From: Gibbula magus | Taxonomy: Eukaryota; Mollusca; Gastropoda; Trochida; Trochidae | Reading direction: 5' to 3' | Assembly (NCBI GenBank): GCA_936450465.1 | Contig: OW388296.1 | Span: 36,480,586 to 36,544,585, forward strand | Length of the DNA: 64,000 nucleotides | Part shown: one piece after another, positions 1 to 10,144 of the stretch | Numbering within the stretch: position 1 is the first letter of the stretch | Layout of the letters: the number at the start of each line of letters is the position of its first letter | Notes under the pieces: model-generated | Told to the model about the DNA's origin: nothing | Databases searched by the model: none | Seen by the model: the letters and a program-made list of their open reading frames with translations, nothing else | Translations under genes and position numbers: made by a program

Positions 1-459
1 TGTGTGCAGACTTCTTGGCCAATGGGGATTCTAAATTGTAGATTTCGTGACCCCATGACCCCAAATGGGGTCACCGGGGTCACATCCTTTAAAACCTATT
101 TTCATCTTCTTTTCAAGTTCCAAAAGGTCTAGAGAGCTGAAAAGTTGTGTGCAGACTCCTTGGCCAATGGGGATTCTGAATTGTAGATTTCGTGACCCCG
201 TGACCCCAAATGGGGTCACAGGGGTCACATCCTTAAAAACCTATTTTCATCTTCTTCTCCAGTTCCAAAAGGTCTAGAGAGCTGAAAAATTGTGTGCAGA
301 CTCCTAAATTGTAGATTATGTGACCCCGTGACCCCAAATGGGGTCACAGTGGTCATGATCTTTTGCTTGTAAACAATAACTTAAATAACTTAAATATTCA
401 ACTTTAGATAGTAAATCAATGAAATCCTGATGAGCTACAGAGCCCATGGCTCTATTTTT
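1..459 (+). mobile_element. Minisatellite-bearing Helentron/HINE-like element, partial
   Basis: Units of about 145 bp each carry an 8-bp-arm hairpin (GTGACCCC, AAAT loop, GGGGTCAC). The 3' end holds CCTGATGAGCTA, the inverse of the TAGCTCATCAGG found at the 5' end of sister copies, then a short hairpin (AGAGCC, CAT loop, GGCTCT) and ATTTTT. Subterminal inverted repeat plus terminal hairpin is the layout described for Helentron-associated elements. The 5' end lies outside the window. Confidence 0.6.
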
Positions 460-759
460 CCAATTTAACTTCTCACAATTTCTTGTACATCAGCTTCTCC
501 GTCTTTGATATCCTGAATGAAGCAATATGTTCTTCGATGATGTCATGAAGATAAACAGATTTAAGTCCAAGTTCCTGTGATCTGTCATAATGTCATTCTC
601 ATAAGTGCAATGAGGGGTGATACAACTAAACAGTACATGTACGTCCTCTCTATTCAAATAGGCTTGAATCACAAGTCGCTGATTTGATCTAAAATCATCT
701 TTCCCTAAATGTGTTAGGCATATCTGTAAGATAGTTTCAATGTCAACTTCCAACGTCAC
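460..759 (-). pseudogene. RecQ-like helicase fragment, copy 1 (Walker A deleted)
   Basis: The minus-strand frame opens right after an AG that looks like a splice acceptor and reads through the RecQ-type motif 0 stretch (HLGKDDFRSNQRLVIQAYL, bases about 640-720). Compared with copies 2 and 3, 88 bp are missing near 642, so the P-loop region is gone. Sequence further downstream resembles helicase motif Ia and beyond only in other frames. The fragment ends where the minisatellite element begins. RecQ helicases unwind DNA with ATP; this remnant cannot. The family call is from memory of RecQ-like N-terminal motifs and is moderately secure. Confidence 0.5.
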
Positions 760-1136
760 CTAAACACTAAACAGCTATTAAAAATGCTTAATTCTGTCAG
801 CATGTGAAACAATTTCAGTAATGATCAGATATAAGCTTAATATGCCACTATTAGAAGAACAATTCAGCCAGATATATTCATAATAAAAAAAATATTTAAA
901 ACCACCAACCTAATAGTAAACCCCTATGCTGGCATTTTGTATATACAAGAGCTTTACCCAAGCCGGGACCATCTCACACATCAGATGTTAATGAGGTTTG
1001 ACACGGTCAGATTCCAACAAGTTGCATGAGGGCAAGATAACTTCATTAAGGCATTCAGCTTGTAACCTGATCGAAATCCTGGTTAAACCGTCACCCTCAT
1101 TACATTAGACTGTATAAAAAAAAGTCTCCTTTTTTG
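760..1136. other. Unassigned flank inside tandem unit
   Basis: AT-rich sequence present in all three copies (also about 7,646-8,018 and 12,644-13,020). No open frame, RNA gene or clear repeat end is visible. It abuts the abrupt 5' truncation of the LINE fragment. Confidence 0.5.
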
Positions 1137-3060
1137 GAAAATGGCACCCCACAAGGCAGCATCATTAGCCCCACTTTATTCAATATCATGGTGGATGACT
1201 TTTTCGAAGGCATCTCACCGAAAATAAACACCTCCAAATTTGCAGACGACGGTGCCCTATGGGCACGTTGTAACAACCTCCATACTTCTACCACCTTACT
1301 CCAATCCGCACTAAATAAAGTCGACCAATGGGCCGACAAATGGGGCTTTAAACTAAATGCGGAAAAAACCATAGGGGTAGTATTTAAACATAAAAATATG
1401 CGCCCTATCTCTCCCAATCTTTACCTTAAAAATAAAAAATAAACTTCCAAAAACAAACTTAATTTTTAGGGCTAATCTTTGACGAGCATCTCACCTGGGA
1501 AGCTCATGTCAAACACCTTAAACTGAGTTGCTCGAAAGACCTTAATGTCATGAGAGCAATCTCCGGCACAGGCTGGGGAGCAAATAGGCAAACCTTACTC
1601 CAACTCTATACCTCCCTAATAAGGTCCAAATTGGACTACGGCGCTCCTATCTACAATTCCCTAAAACCTACTCTTTATCAACACCCTTAATTCTATCCAA
1701 TATCAGGCATTAAAATTAGCCACTCGCACTCAAAAGGGTACCTCACTCGAAGCACTTCAAGCCCTAACTGGTGAAATTCCCCTCGCAACGAGACGGGACC
1801 ATCTCACCTTAAACTTCTGGGCTGGAACTTCAGAGGACCCTCTTATAAGGGATATGCTTAGCACCATACCATCTAAATTCTTTAAAGCTTTATTCAATAA
1901 ATACCCACTCCGCGCACCCATCTCTCATCGCGTATATTCTCTTATATCCCAAGCTGAGACGGGCCATATTAAACACCCCACAAATTATACGGTGCTTCAC
2001 CCTATCCCCCCACTTCCGGCTCCCAAAATAAATCTCCATCTCAGCAAAATAACTTCTAAACAAAACCCTTAACTCGCGCAAACAACCACACTTCACTACA
2101 TACGGGAACATTGGTCCGACTGGTGTCACATTTACACAGACGGGTCCAAGGACCCGGAAGCACGCACAACAGGTGTAGGCATACATTTCCAACATCCACA
2201 ACCCTCTTCATTCTCCAATAGGCTTCCCACCGACCAATCGGTCTACACTGCTGAGCTTATGGCCATCGCAATTGCCTTAAGCCATCAACATTTTTAAAAA
2301 CCAGGACAAAATTCTCATCCTTTCGGACTCACTCAGTGCTTTAGAAGCACTCAAAAACAAATCTACCAAAAACCGTCCTGGTTTAATTTCCAAAATTCTT
2401 CATACCATCCAATCTCTTACCAATCAGGGCAAGGCAGTAAAACTCCTACGGGTACCAGCCCATGTCGGAATATTTGGCAACGAAAAAGCCGACAAAGCAG
2501 CAAAGGAGGGCCTTAAACTTCCAAATTCAGTTCCTTTTTACCATTCGAAACAAGAGGCAAAAACCCTTTCAAAATCTTATGGAAAGCGGCATGGCATAAG
2601 CAATATTCAAACTCCACAAATGCTCACAGTACCAAACAAATTCTCCCTAAACCACTAGGCAAACACAAAATTTACTCCAAAAACAAAAATATTGATAGGG
2701 CAATATTTAAGCTCCAAACGGGGCATACTTAACTAAATTCCCATCTCCATATAATCAAACTAAAAGCTTCACCCACATGCCCACACTGCCCGCAAGCAGA
2801 AACAATCCAACACATTCTAACATAATGCCCACAGTATGCGGCCTTCCGCCAAATACTCAACCTAACTCTAAGGGCCAACAACATCCCACCACAAAACATT
2901 AATCTAATATTAAATCCAAACAATAACCAAACTACCTTCCAAGCATTAGGCACTTATCTCAAAGATTCGGACCTCCTGACCCGAATCTAAAAACATAAAC
3001 AAACTCAATTCCAAACCTAACAACTCATACCTCCCCCACCATCCCCCAACCCCCAGGTTC
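1137..3060 (+). pseudogene. 5'-truncated LINE (RT-RNase H, I/Jockey-like), copy 1
   Basis: The sequence enters a LINE reverse transcriptase just before the NGTPQGS motif and keeps the catalytic FADDGA motif (about 1,235-1,255). After stop codons and frame breaks it continues through the connector (YGAPIYNS). An RNase H domain follows, with TDGSK, AELMAI, LSDSLSAL and PAHVGIFGNEKAD motifs between about 2,136 and 2,500. A C-terminal Cys-His motif (CPHCPQ...H...C) lies near 2,770-2,835, and the frame ends near 2,990. An RNase H domain after the RT points to the I/Ingi/Vingi-type LINE groups. An extra T near 1,675 breaks the connector frame that is intact in copy 3. Several stops make it inactive. 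Confidence 0.82.
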
Positions 3061-3438
3061 GTTATTCTATTCACACATTGTATATTGCTATTCGCATGCC
3101 AAATATTTGCAAAATCATCACAATTGTACTTTGGTTATATTTACAAAAATGTTATTTTAATTGGCCTGTACGTCGCGTGTATGTTTTCTTACATACATAA
3201 GCCTATGGCTGATATACCGATCCATTTCTCTTTTTTTATCATGATAAGAAACCATTACCATTTAAAACAAAACAGACTGTTATGGTATTTGTTTCGATCA
3301 AAAGACATTCCTATACCGCTCGTGTACGGCAAGTGGCGAGGATTAGCGGGTGCGCAAAGTAAGCATCGCTGAGTAGGACTAACACTAGCTGAGATTTCAT
3401 ACTCGCGTATTACCTAACTGAATTGTCTCCTTCCATAG

Positions 3439-3647
3439 CTAAATTCGCTGAAGTGTTCCCCTTTAAGAAGTTAATGCTTGGCAAAAACCGTGAAAATTTT
3501 GGTAACTGGGATATTGGTCGATTGAATGCTGAACAGTTTGCAAGGAGTGTAAATGTGCTCTTGGAACACTTGGGTACCGAAAAAGAATGCAATACCTTGA
3601 AGTTTTGCCAAAATAAGACCCATAAAATCATTCTGAATGAAATTTGA
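3439..3647 (+). pseudogene. Exon-like open stretch, copy 1 (unknown product)
   Basis: A good splice-acceptor-like tract (TTGTCTCCTTCCATAG) ends at 3,438. An open frame then runs to TGA at 3,645-3,647. The peptide includes KKLMLGKNRENFGNWDIG and a basic end near KFCQNKTHK. I do not recognise the family. The same stretch exists in copy 2 with only a few changes (for example F to S and I to T) and in copy 3 with a frame shift. It may be a captured terminal exon of a host gene. Nothing shows that it is expressed. Confidence 0.35.
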
Positions 3648-3762
3648 AATGATGTATAACATCAAATCAACATCAGCAAAACCCGGGTTTTTTCATCAAA
3701 CAACTTAATGGGAGTGTAACAGTGTTTGTACAAGTTCTAATTGCATTTAAAAGCACATTGGG

Positions 3763-4352
3763 CCCTTCATCATCCTCGATAATCCAGCGCTTTCGTTCCG
3801 ATCAATCTACACACAAGCCCTGGAAAATTTTAAGCGTATTTATCTTGAACCTAGTTACCTCCTCTTTGGTCCATGTTATCTAATCAGAAACGAAACACAG
3901 ACACTATCTGCGTAAACAACTCAACAAATCAAAACGCATCTTTTATCACTACCGTTGTTTAGAGAGACAAACATGGCGGCAGCCCACTCACTCGATTACG
4001 ATAAAGTTTGTAACAAATTCAGCGTAGAAAACCTGACAGAAACTCAAAAGAAAGTTTAAAGACTTCTTTACGAGAAGAAGGGTGTATTCATGTCCATCAA
4101 AACTGGTGGACGTAAATCCCTGTGCTACCAGGCGTTCCCAATCATCTGCGAAAGCCAAGATCCTGAAACGAGAGTTACGCCCCTTACACAACTTCCGTTC
4201 GCAACATCAAATGATCTCATTGGTTGTTAGAAAGCAAGAGGTTCACTGAGTCATTGCGAAGGGAGGTAACTAGGTTCGAGATAAATACCCTTAAAGTTTT
4301 CCAGCACTTGTGTGTAGATTTATCGGAACGAAAGCGCTGGATTATCGATGAT
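3763..4352. repeat. Long inverted repeat enclosing a helicase fragment, copy 1
   Basis: Arms of about 90-100 bp (3,763-3,862 and 4,262-4,352) are reverse complements with few mismatches. They share the GGAGGTAAC end and the AATCCAGCGCTTTCGTTCCG block. The spacer of about 400 bp holds the RecQ-like fragment at 3,973. This is a foldback or MITE-like structure; no target duplication was recognised. Confidence 0.8.
3973..4230 (+). pseudogene. RecQ-like helicase N-terminal fragment, copy 1
   Basis: An ATG in good context (AAACATGGCGG) opens an 86-codon stretch with one internal stop at codon 29. It resembles the first exon of RecQ-like helicases. A motif 0-like segment (FSVENLTETQKK) is followed by a degenerate P-loop (IKTGGRKSLCYQAFP), in which the canonical glycine before Lys-Ser is Arg. 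Translation ends at TAG 4,228-4,230, inside the spacer of the inverted repeat. The stop and the altered P-loop argue against function. It is a different fragment from the minus-strand one at 460-759. Confidence 0.55.
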
Positions 4353-4432
4353 GGCCCTTCATCATCTGAACAGGAATGTTGCTGTTTTCCCAGAGAATAA
4401 CTATGGTACAAGAAAATTCTATGAATGAGTTT

Positions 4433-4831
4433 TACCATCCTCGGTTACCCAAGGTTTTATATATGGTCCGTTACTCTCCACTATATCACCCCTGGAACAC
4501 TCCATCAGAGAAATCTGTAATCAAATTACCCACTCATGGCCCGTTTGACGAAGTCAGTAACAAATGAAAATGCTCGATTGGATAAGACAGACATGGTCAA
4601 GGGAGATAACCGGTAATGGATGGCAACAACATGACTGCGCCCAGGATGTGCGTGCTTTACAACGAAGTGATATGAAGTGTCATTGGCTCGCAGGTCCAAG
4701 CTGCGTAGCAGTTTGATTGGCTCACGCCAGCCAAGGGCGGGTAATCTGAGTACAGATTTCTCTGATGGAGTGTTCCAGGGGTGATATAGTGGAGAGCATA
4801 TGTATAAAACCCTGGGTAACCGAGGATGGAG
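4433..4831. repeat. Second inverted repeat, copy 1
   Basis: Arms of about 95-100 bp (4,433-4,535 and 4,736-4,831) are imperfect reverse complements around a 200-bp spacer. A 40-bp central block around CACTATATCACCCCTGG pairs well. The arms begin and end with the CCATCCTCGGTTACCC motif. No coding capacity is apparent. Confidence 0.78.
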
Positions 4832-5009
4832 TTCTACATCAGTATTAACTTTTCGTTATGTCTGCATGCTGTTCAAAACGGTATTAACATCATGTCAACA
4901 CAATTTTAATGCTCTGATATTATATAAATTTGCACAATACAGCGTTATCACTAATTACGAAATTATTACAGTGGACTGGCGTTTCTTTTGCTGTTCAATA
5001 TTATAAGTT

Positions 5010-5146
5010 ATAACATTCAGTGGAGGGTGACATCGTAATTTATCAGACCCTCGTCAGTGTTTATCCAACAACCGGTAGGCGAGTTGGATAAACACTAACA
5101 AGGGTCTGATAAATTACAATGTCACCCGAACAAACTGAATGTTATA
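5010..5146. repeat. Compact palindromic hairpin, copy 1
   Basis: Nearly perfect palindrome: the left arm ending GTTTATCCAAC at 5,069 pairs with GTTGGATAAAC from 5,083, and pairing extends outward to ATAACATTCAG / CTGAATGTTAT. The loop is about 13 bp. The MITE-like hairpin is retained in all three copies. Confidence 0.88.
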
Positions 5147-6251
5147 ATGTATTTATCTGCTGTTTCAAAATATCATTTTAAAAAAAAGACAAATGTTGAC
5201 AATAAACAGCTGATCGATCGACAAACTATGACCTTTAACTTGTGTCACGTGACATGGAATGAATACATGGATACATGCTCTATTCATGTTGCGGGATATA
5301 AAACATTTATCACCCTCGGGAAGATTTATCAACCCATATGACGGTGTTTATTGATATTTGTTAATGGTCACATGGACCAATCAGGAATCGACATTCTTAC
5401 ATGAGGTACAATTACAATTAAAGTACAATTAAAACTGGGGGAAAGATTTGGATGTGAAAGGATCCTGAAAGTATGAAATTTGCAATTGTTTGCCAACTTG
5501 GGTGCGTTCGTGAAATGCAAACTTCACTATGCAACGGTGAAATTAGTTCTTCATTAGTGCACATCTGCATCACAATAATTTTCAAAACGAAAAGCTATGT
5601 CATCAAATCTAAAGGGACAACAAAATCTGAAACAAACACTTTACATTATATCAAAAGTTGTTAAAGACTATGCCACCCAAATTCACTCTGCAACTGTTTA
5701 CTTTTAATTTTAAAAGTTTTTATAATTCAATCTGCAAAGTTTCAATGAATATAGTATCACCCAAGTTAATTAGCAGCCGCTGCCAGGGACGCTGACGGCA
5801 GAAAGTTTGAAATGGAGTCAGTTTGGTTCACTGATAGGCTGCCATCAAGGATGTTCGTGTTTCAAATACAAAATTATTTGTGGAAATTATACTTATTACG
5901 TCAATTGCTAGAGAAATCTTTTATCTACAACATGAAATGTGTTAATAATGTTCTTATTATCAAGACAATGTAATGAAATTTTTATAGTACTCCTTCGATT
6001 ACTGCACGTCAAGGGTATCTGACGTCATTTTAACAGAATTCCCTTTATTGCATGAAACGTACAACACAGCAGCAAGCGTTTTCCGAAGCGTGAAGGCTCG
6101 TCTTTAGCGCAAGTCGTCATAGCAACCCACATGCTGCACGTGCTTCTCTTTGAAGGCTACCCTTGTCACACATTACTGAATGTGACGATTGTTTTATAAA
6201 CACTGATTCTAAATGTCCTGAGAACATACACATTATTGTAATGTAATTTTA
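5147..6251. other. Unassigned 1.1 kb inside tandem unit
   Basis: Present in all copies (10,145-11,250 and 17,015-18,120). It holds only short open frames without recognisable domains, several AT-rich runs and a TGACGTCA site near 6,021. I see no gene. Confidence 0.5.
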
Positions 6252-6794
6252 TTAGCTCATCAGGCCTGAAAGTCCGGATTGGCATATGGCATGGCATATT
6301 CTCCGCCATCCGTCCATCTGTAAACTTTTCGCTTATTCGACTTCTTCTCCAGGACCAATAACTCTAGAGAGCTTAAATTGAATGTGCAGACTCTTTGGAC
6401 TACGGGCATGCTAAATTGTAGATTTCGTGACCCTGTGACACAGAGGTCACAACCTTAAAAAGCTATTTTCATCTTCTTCTCCAGTACCAAAAGGTCTACA
6501 AAGCTGAAATGTTGTTCGCAGACTCCTTGGCCAGTGGGGAATCGAAATTGTAGATTTCATGACCCCATTAGTCATAATAGGGTCTCAGGGGTCATGATCT
6601 AAAAACCTATTTTTATCTTCATCTTCAGTCTGAAAAGCTCTAGAGAGCTGAAATGTTGTACTCCTTGGACAATGGGGTTTCTAAATTGTAGAGGCTATTT
6701 TCGACTTCTTTTCCAGTATGAAGAACTGAACACGCTGAGAACCATTTATTTCGGTTTTTCAAACAATACAAATCCTATGGGGCTATAGAGCCCA
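6252..6794 (+). mobile_element. HINE-like minisatellite element, unit junction copy 1/2
   Basis: It starts with TTAGCTCATCAGGCC and a leader with CCGTCCATC and the AACTTTTCGC...CTTCTTCTCCAG block. Three diverged units of the 145-bp family follow. It ends in a small hairpin (GGGCT/AGCCC) directly abutting the next element at 6,795. A complete but short copy. Confidence 0.62.
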
Positions 6795-7255
6795 TTAGCT
6801 CATCAGGCCTCATTATGGCATGGCATGGTGTCCGGCGTCGGTCTGCCCATTCATCCAACCGTCCGTCCGTAAACTTTTCGCTTTTTCAACTTCTACTCCA
6901 GAACCAATGACTCCAAAGAGCTGAAATTTTATGTGCAGACTCCTTGGCCAATGGGGATTCTAAATTGTAGATTTCGTGACCCCGTGACCCCAAATGGGGT
7001 CACAGGGGTCACATCCTTAAAAACCTATTTTCATCTTCTTCTCCAGTTCCAAAAGGTCTAGAGAGCTGAAAAATTGTGTGCAGACTCCTAAATTGTAGAT
7101 TATGTGACCCCGTGACCCCAAATGGGGTCACAGTGGTCATGATCTAAGAACCTATCTTTTGCTTGTAAACAATAACTTAAATAACTTAAATATTCAACTT
7201 TAGATAGTAAATCAATGAAATCCTGATGAGCTACAGAGCCCATGGCTCTATTTTT
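6795..7255 (+). mobile_element. HINE-like minisatellite element at start of copy 2
   Basis: The 5' end TTAGCTCATCAGGCC, a leader with CCGTCCGTCCG, one and a half 145-bp units, then 3' CCTGATGAGCTA, hairpin and ATTTTT. The 5' and 3' dodecamers are exact inverted repeats (TAGCTCATCAGG versus CCTGATGAGCTA). It interrupts the 3' side of the minus-strand helicase fragment. Confidence 0.65.
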
Positions 7256-7645
7256 CCAATTTAACTTCTCACAATTTCTTGTACATCAGCTTCTCCGTCT
7301 TTGATATCCTGAATGAAGCAATATGTTCTTCGATGATGTCATGAAGATAAACAGATTTAAGTCCAAGTTCCTGTGATCTGTCATAATGTCATTCTCATAA
7401 GTGCAATGAGGGGTGATACAACTATAACTAACGCCTTCTTAGTCCTGTGGATATCTTTATAAAGAAGTAGCGCAATCGCAAAAGTCAGGTTTTCCATTGC
7501 CTGTTGAGCAGGTAAACAGTACATGTACGTCCTCTCTATTCAAATAGGCTTGAATCACAAGTCGCTGATTTGATCTAAAATCATCTTTCCCTAAATGTGT
7601 TAGGCATATCTGTAAGATAGTGTCAATGTCAACTTCCAACGTCAC
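7256..7645 (-). pseudogene. RecQ-like helicase fragment, copy 2
   Basis: Best seen copy of the minus-strand helicase remnant. After an acceptor-like AG (7,646-7,647) the frame has motif 0 (DDFRSNQRLVIQAYL) and a degenerate P-loop (CSTGNGKPDF). Other frames then give a motif Ia-like stretch (ALVIVVSPLIALM) and LGLKSVYLHD, followed by DGEADVQEIV near the end. This order is that of RecQ family helicase domain 1. At least two frame changes and loss of the canonical GKS make it a pseudogene. It ends at the terminus of the minisatellite element, which may have inserted in it. Confidence 0.6.
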
Positions 7646-8018
7646 CTAAACACTAAACAGCTATTAAAAATGCTTAATTCTGTCAGCATGTGAAACAATT
7701 TCAGTAATGATCAGATATAAGCTTAATATGCCACTATTAGAAGAACAATTCAGCCAGATATCATAATAAAAAAAATATTTAAAACCACCAACCTAATAGT
7801 AAACCCCTATGCTGGCATTTTGTATATACAAGAGCTTTACCCAAGCCGGGACCATCTCACACATCAGATGTTAATGAGGTTTGACATGGTCAGATTCCAA
7901 CAAGTTGCATGAGGGCAAGATAACTTCTCTAAGGCATTCAGCTTGTAACCTGATCGAAATCCTGGTTAAACCGTCACCCTCATTACATTAGACTGTATAA
8001 AAAAAGTCTCCTTTTTTG

Positions 8019-8317
8019 GAAAATGGCACCCCACAAGGCAGCATCATTAGCCCCACTTTATTCAATATCATGGTGGATGACTTTTTCGAAGGCATCTCAC
8101 CGAAAATAAACACCTCCAAATTTGCAGACGACGGTGCCCTATGGGCACGTTGTAACAACCTCCATACTTCTACCACCTTACTCCAATCCGCACTAAATAA
8201 AGTCGACCAATGGGCCGACAAATGGGGCTTTAAACTAAATGCGGAAAAAACCATAGGGGTAGTATTTAAACATAAAAATATGCGCCCTATCTCTCCCAAT
8301 CTTTACCTTAAAAATAA
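8019..8317 (+). pseudogene. LINE reverse transcriptase stub, copy 2
   Basis: Same RT fragment as copy 1 (NGTPQGS through FADDGA and a WGFKLNAEKT motif), cut at about 8,317 by the 1.88-kb deletion. It is fused to the flank that normally lies 3' of the LINE. The RNase H part and 3' end are absent, so it can only be a relic. Confidence 0.85.
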
Positions 8318-8444
8318 TACACCGCTCGTGTACGGCAAGTGGCGAGGATTAGCCGGTGCGCAAAGTAAGCATCGCTGAGTAGGACTAACGCTAGCTGAGA
8401 TTTCATACTCGCGTATTACCTAACTGAATTGTCTCCTTCCATAG

Positions 8445-8653
8445 CTAAATTCGCCGAAGTGTCCCCCTTTAAGAAGTTAATGCTTGGCAAAAACCGTGAA
8501 AATTTTGGTAACTGGGATATTGGTCGATTGAATGCTGAACAGTTTGCAAGGAGTGTAAATGTGCTCTTGGAACACTTGGGTACCGAAAAAGAATGCAATA
8601 CCTTGAAGTTTTGCCAAAATAAGACCCATAAAACCATTCTGAATGAAATTTGA
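8445..8653 (+). pseudogene. Exon-like open stretch, copy 2 (unknown product)
   Basis: Same acceptor and frame as the copy 1 stretch at 3,439-3,647, uninterrupted to TGA. A few amino-acid changes separate the copies. The product is unknown. Confidence 0.35.
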
Positions 8654-8768
8654 AATGATGTATAACATCAAATCAACATCAGCAAAACCCGGGTTTTTTC
8701 ATCAAACAACTTAATGGGAGTGTAACAGTGTTTGTACAAGTTCTAATTGCATTTAAAAGCACATTGGG

Positions 8769-9358
8769 CCCTTCATCATCCTCGATAATCCAGCGCTTTC
8801 GTTCCGATCAATCTACACACAAGCCCTGGAAAATTTTAAGCGTATTTATCTTGAACCTAGTTACCTCCTCTTGGGTCCATGTTATCTAATCAGAAACGAA
8901 ACACAGACACTATCTGCGTAAACAACTCAACAAATCAAAACGCATCTTTTATCACTACCGTTGTTTAGAGAGACAAACATGGCGGCAGCCCACTCACTCG
9001 ATTACGATAAAGTTTGTAACAAATTCAGCGTAGAAAACCTGACAGAAACTCAAAAGAAAGTTTAAAGACTTCTTTACGAGAAGAAGGGTGTATTCATGTC
9101 CATCAAAACTGGTGGACGTAAATCCCTGTGCTACCAGGCGTTCCCAATCATCTGCGAAAGCCAAGATCCTGAAACGAGAGTTACGCCCCTTACACAACTT
9201 CCGTTCGCAACATCAAATGATCTCATTGGTTGTTAGAAAGCAAGAGGTTCACTGAGTCATTGCGAAGGGAGGTAACTAGGTTCGAGATAAATACCCTTAA
9301 AGTTTTCCAGCACTTGTGTGTAGATTTATCGGAACGAAAGCGCTGGATTATCGATGAT
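8769..9358. repeat. Long inverted repeat with helicase fragment, copy 2
   Basis: Copy of the 3,763-4,352 foldback; same arms and same enclosed 258-bp RecQ-like fragment. Confidence 0.8.
8979..9236 (+). pseudogene. RecQ-like helicase N-terminal fragment, copy 2
   Basis: Identical in layout to 3,973-4,230: ATG, motif 0-like segment, internal TAA at codon 29, degenerate P-loop (TGGRKSL), then stop. The same lesions in all copies show it was already dead before the segment was triplicated. Confidence 0.55.
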
Positions 9359-9436
9359 GGCCCTTCATCATCTGAACAGGAATGTTGCTGTTTTCCCAGA
9401 GAATAACTATTGTACAAGAAAATTCTATGAATGAGT

Positions 9437-9829
9437 TTTACCATCCTCGGTTACCCAAGGTTTTATATATGGTCCGTTACTCTCCACTATATCACCCCTG
9501 GAACACTCCATCAGAGAAATCTGTAATCAAATAACCCACTCTTGACGAAGTCAGTAACAAATGAAAATGCTCGATAGGATAAGACAGACATGGTCAAGGG
9601 AGATAACCGGTAATGGATGGCAACAACATGACTGCGCCCAGGATGTGCGTGCTTTTACAACGAAGTGATATGAAGTGTCATTGGCTCGCAGGTCCAAGCT
9701 GCGTAGCAGTTTGATTGGCTCACGCCAGCCAAGGGCGGGTAATCTGAGTACAGATTTCTCTGATGGAGTGTTCCAGGGGTGATATAGTGGAGAGCATATG
9801 TATAAAACCCTGGGTAACCGAGGATGGAG
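9437..9829. repeat. Second inverted repeat, copy 2
   Basis: Same as 4,433-4,831 but with a 10-bp deletion at the inner end of the left arm. Confidence 0.75.
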
Positions 9830-10007
9830 TTCTACATCAGTATTAACTTTTCGTTATGTCTGCATGCTGTTCAAAACGGTATTAACATCATGTCAACACA
9901 ATTTTAATGCTCTGATATTATATAAATTTGCACAATACAGCGTTATCACTAATTACGAAATTATTACAGTGGACTGGCGTTTCTTTTGCTGTTCAATATT
10001 ATAAGTT

Positions 10008-10144
10008 ATAACATTCAGTGGAGGGTGACATCGTAATTTATCAGACCCTCGTCAGTGTTTATCCAACAACCGGTAGGCGAGTTGGATAAACACTAACAAG
10101 GGTCTGATAAATTACAATGTCACCCGAACAAACTGAATGTTATA
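10008..10144. repeat. Compact palindromic hairpin, copy 2
   Basis: Same palindrome as 5,010-5,146, arms unchanged by eye. Confidence 0.88.

Larger units (their letters stand above)
1..6794. repeat. Segmental tandem repeat, copy 1 (left end outside window)
   Basis: First of three near-identical head-to-tail copies. From base 361 onward it aligns with copies 2 (from 7,157) and 3 (from 12,155). It contains an 88-bp deletion near 642 relative to the other copies, which removes the Walker A part of the minus-strand helicase fragment, and an extra T near 1,673-1,680 that breaks the LINE frame. The first 300 bases hold one more 145-bp minisatellite unit than the other copies, so the true left boundary is not visible. 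Confidence 0.9.

Noticed and set aside
31..277. Short open frames in the 145-bp units on both strands
   Set aside because: They recur with the repeat period and have no start context or conservation beyond the DNA repeat.
6000..6130. Host promoter suggested by TGACGTCA and a CACGTGC run
   Set aside because: No coding exon follows and the sequence lies inside the triplicated repeat.
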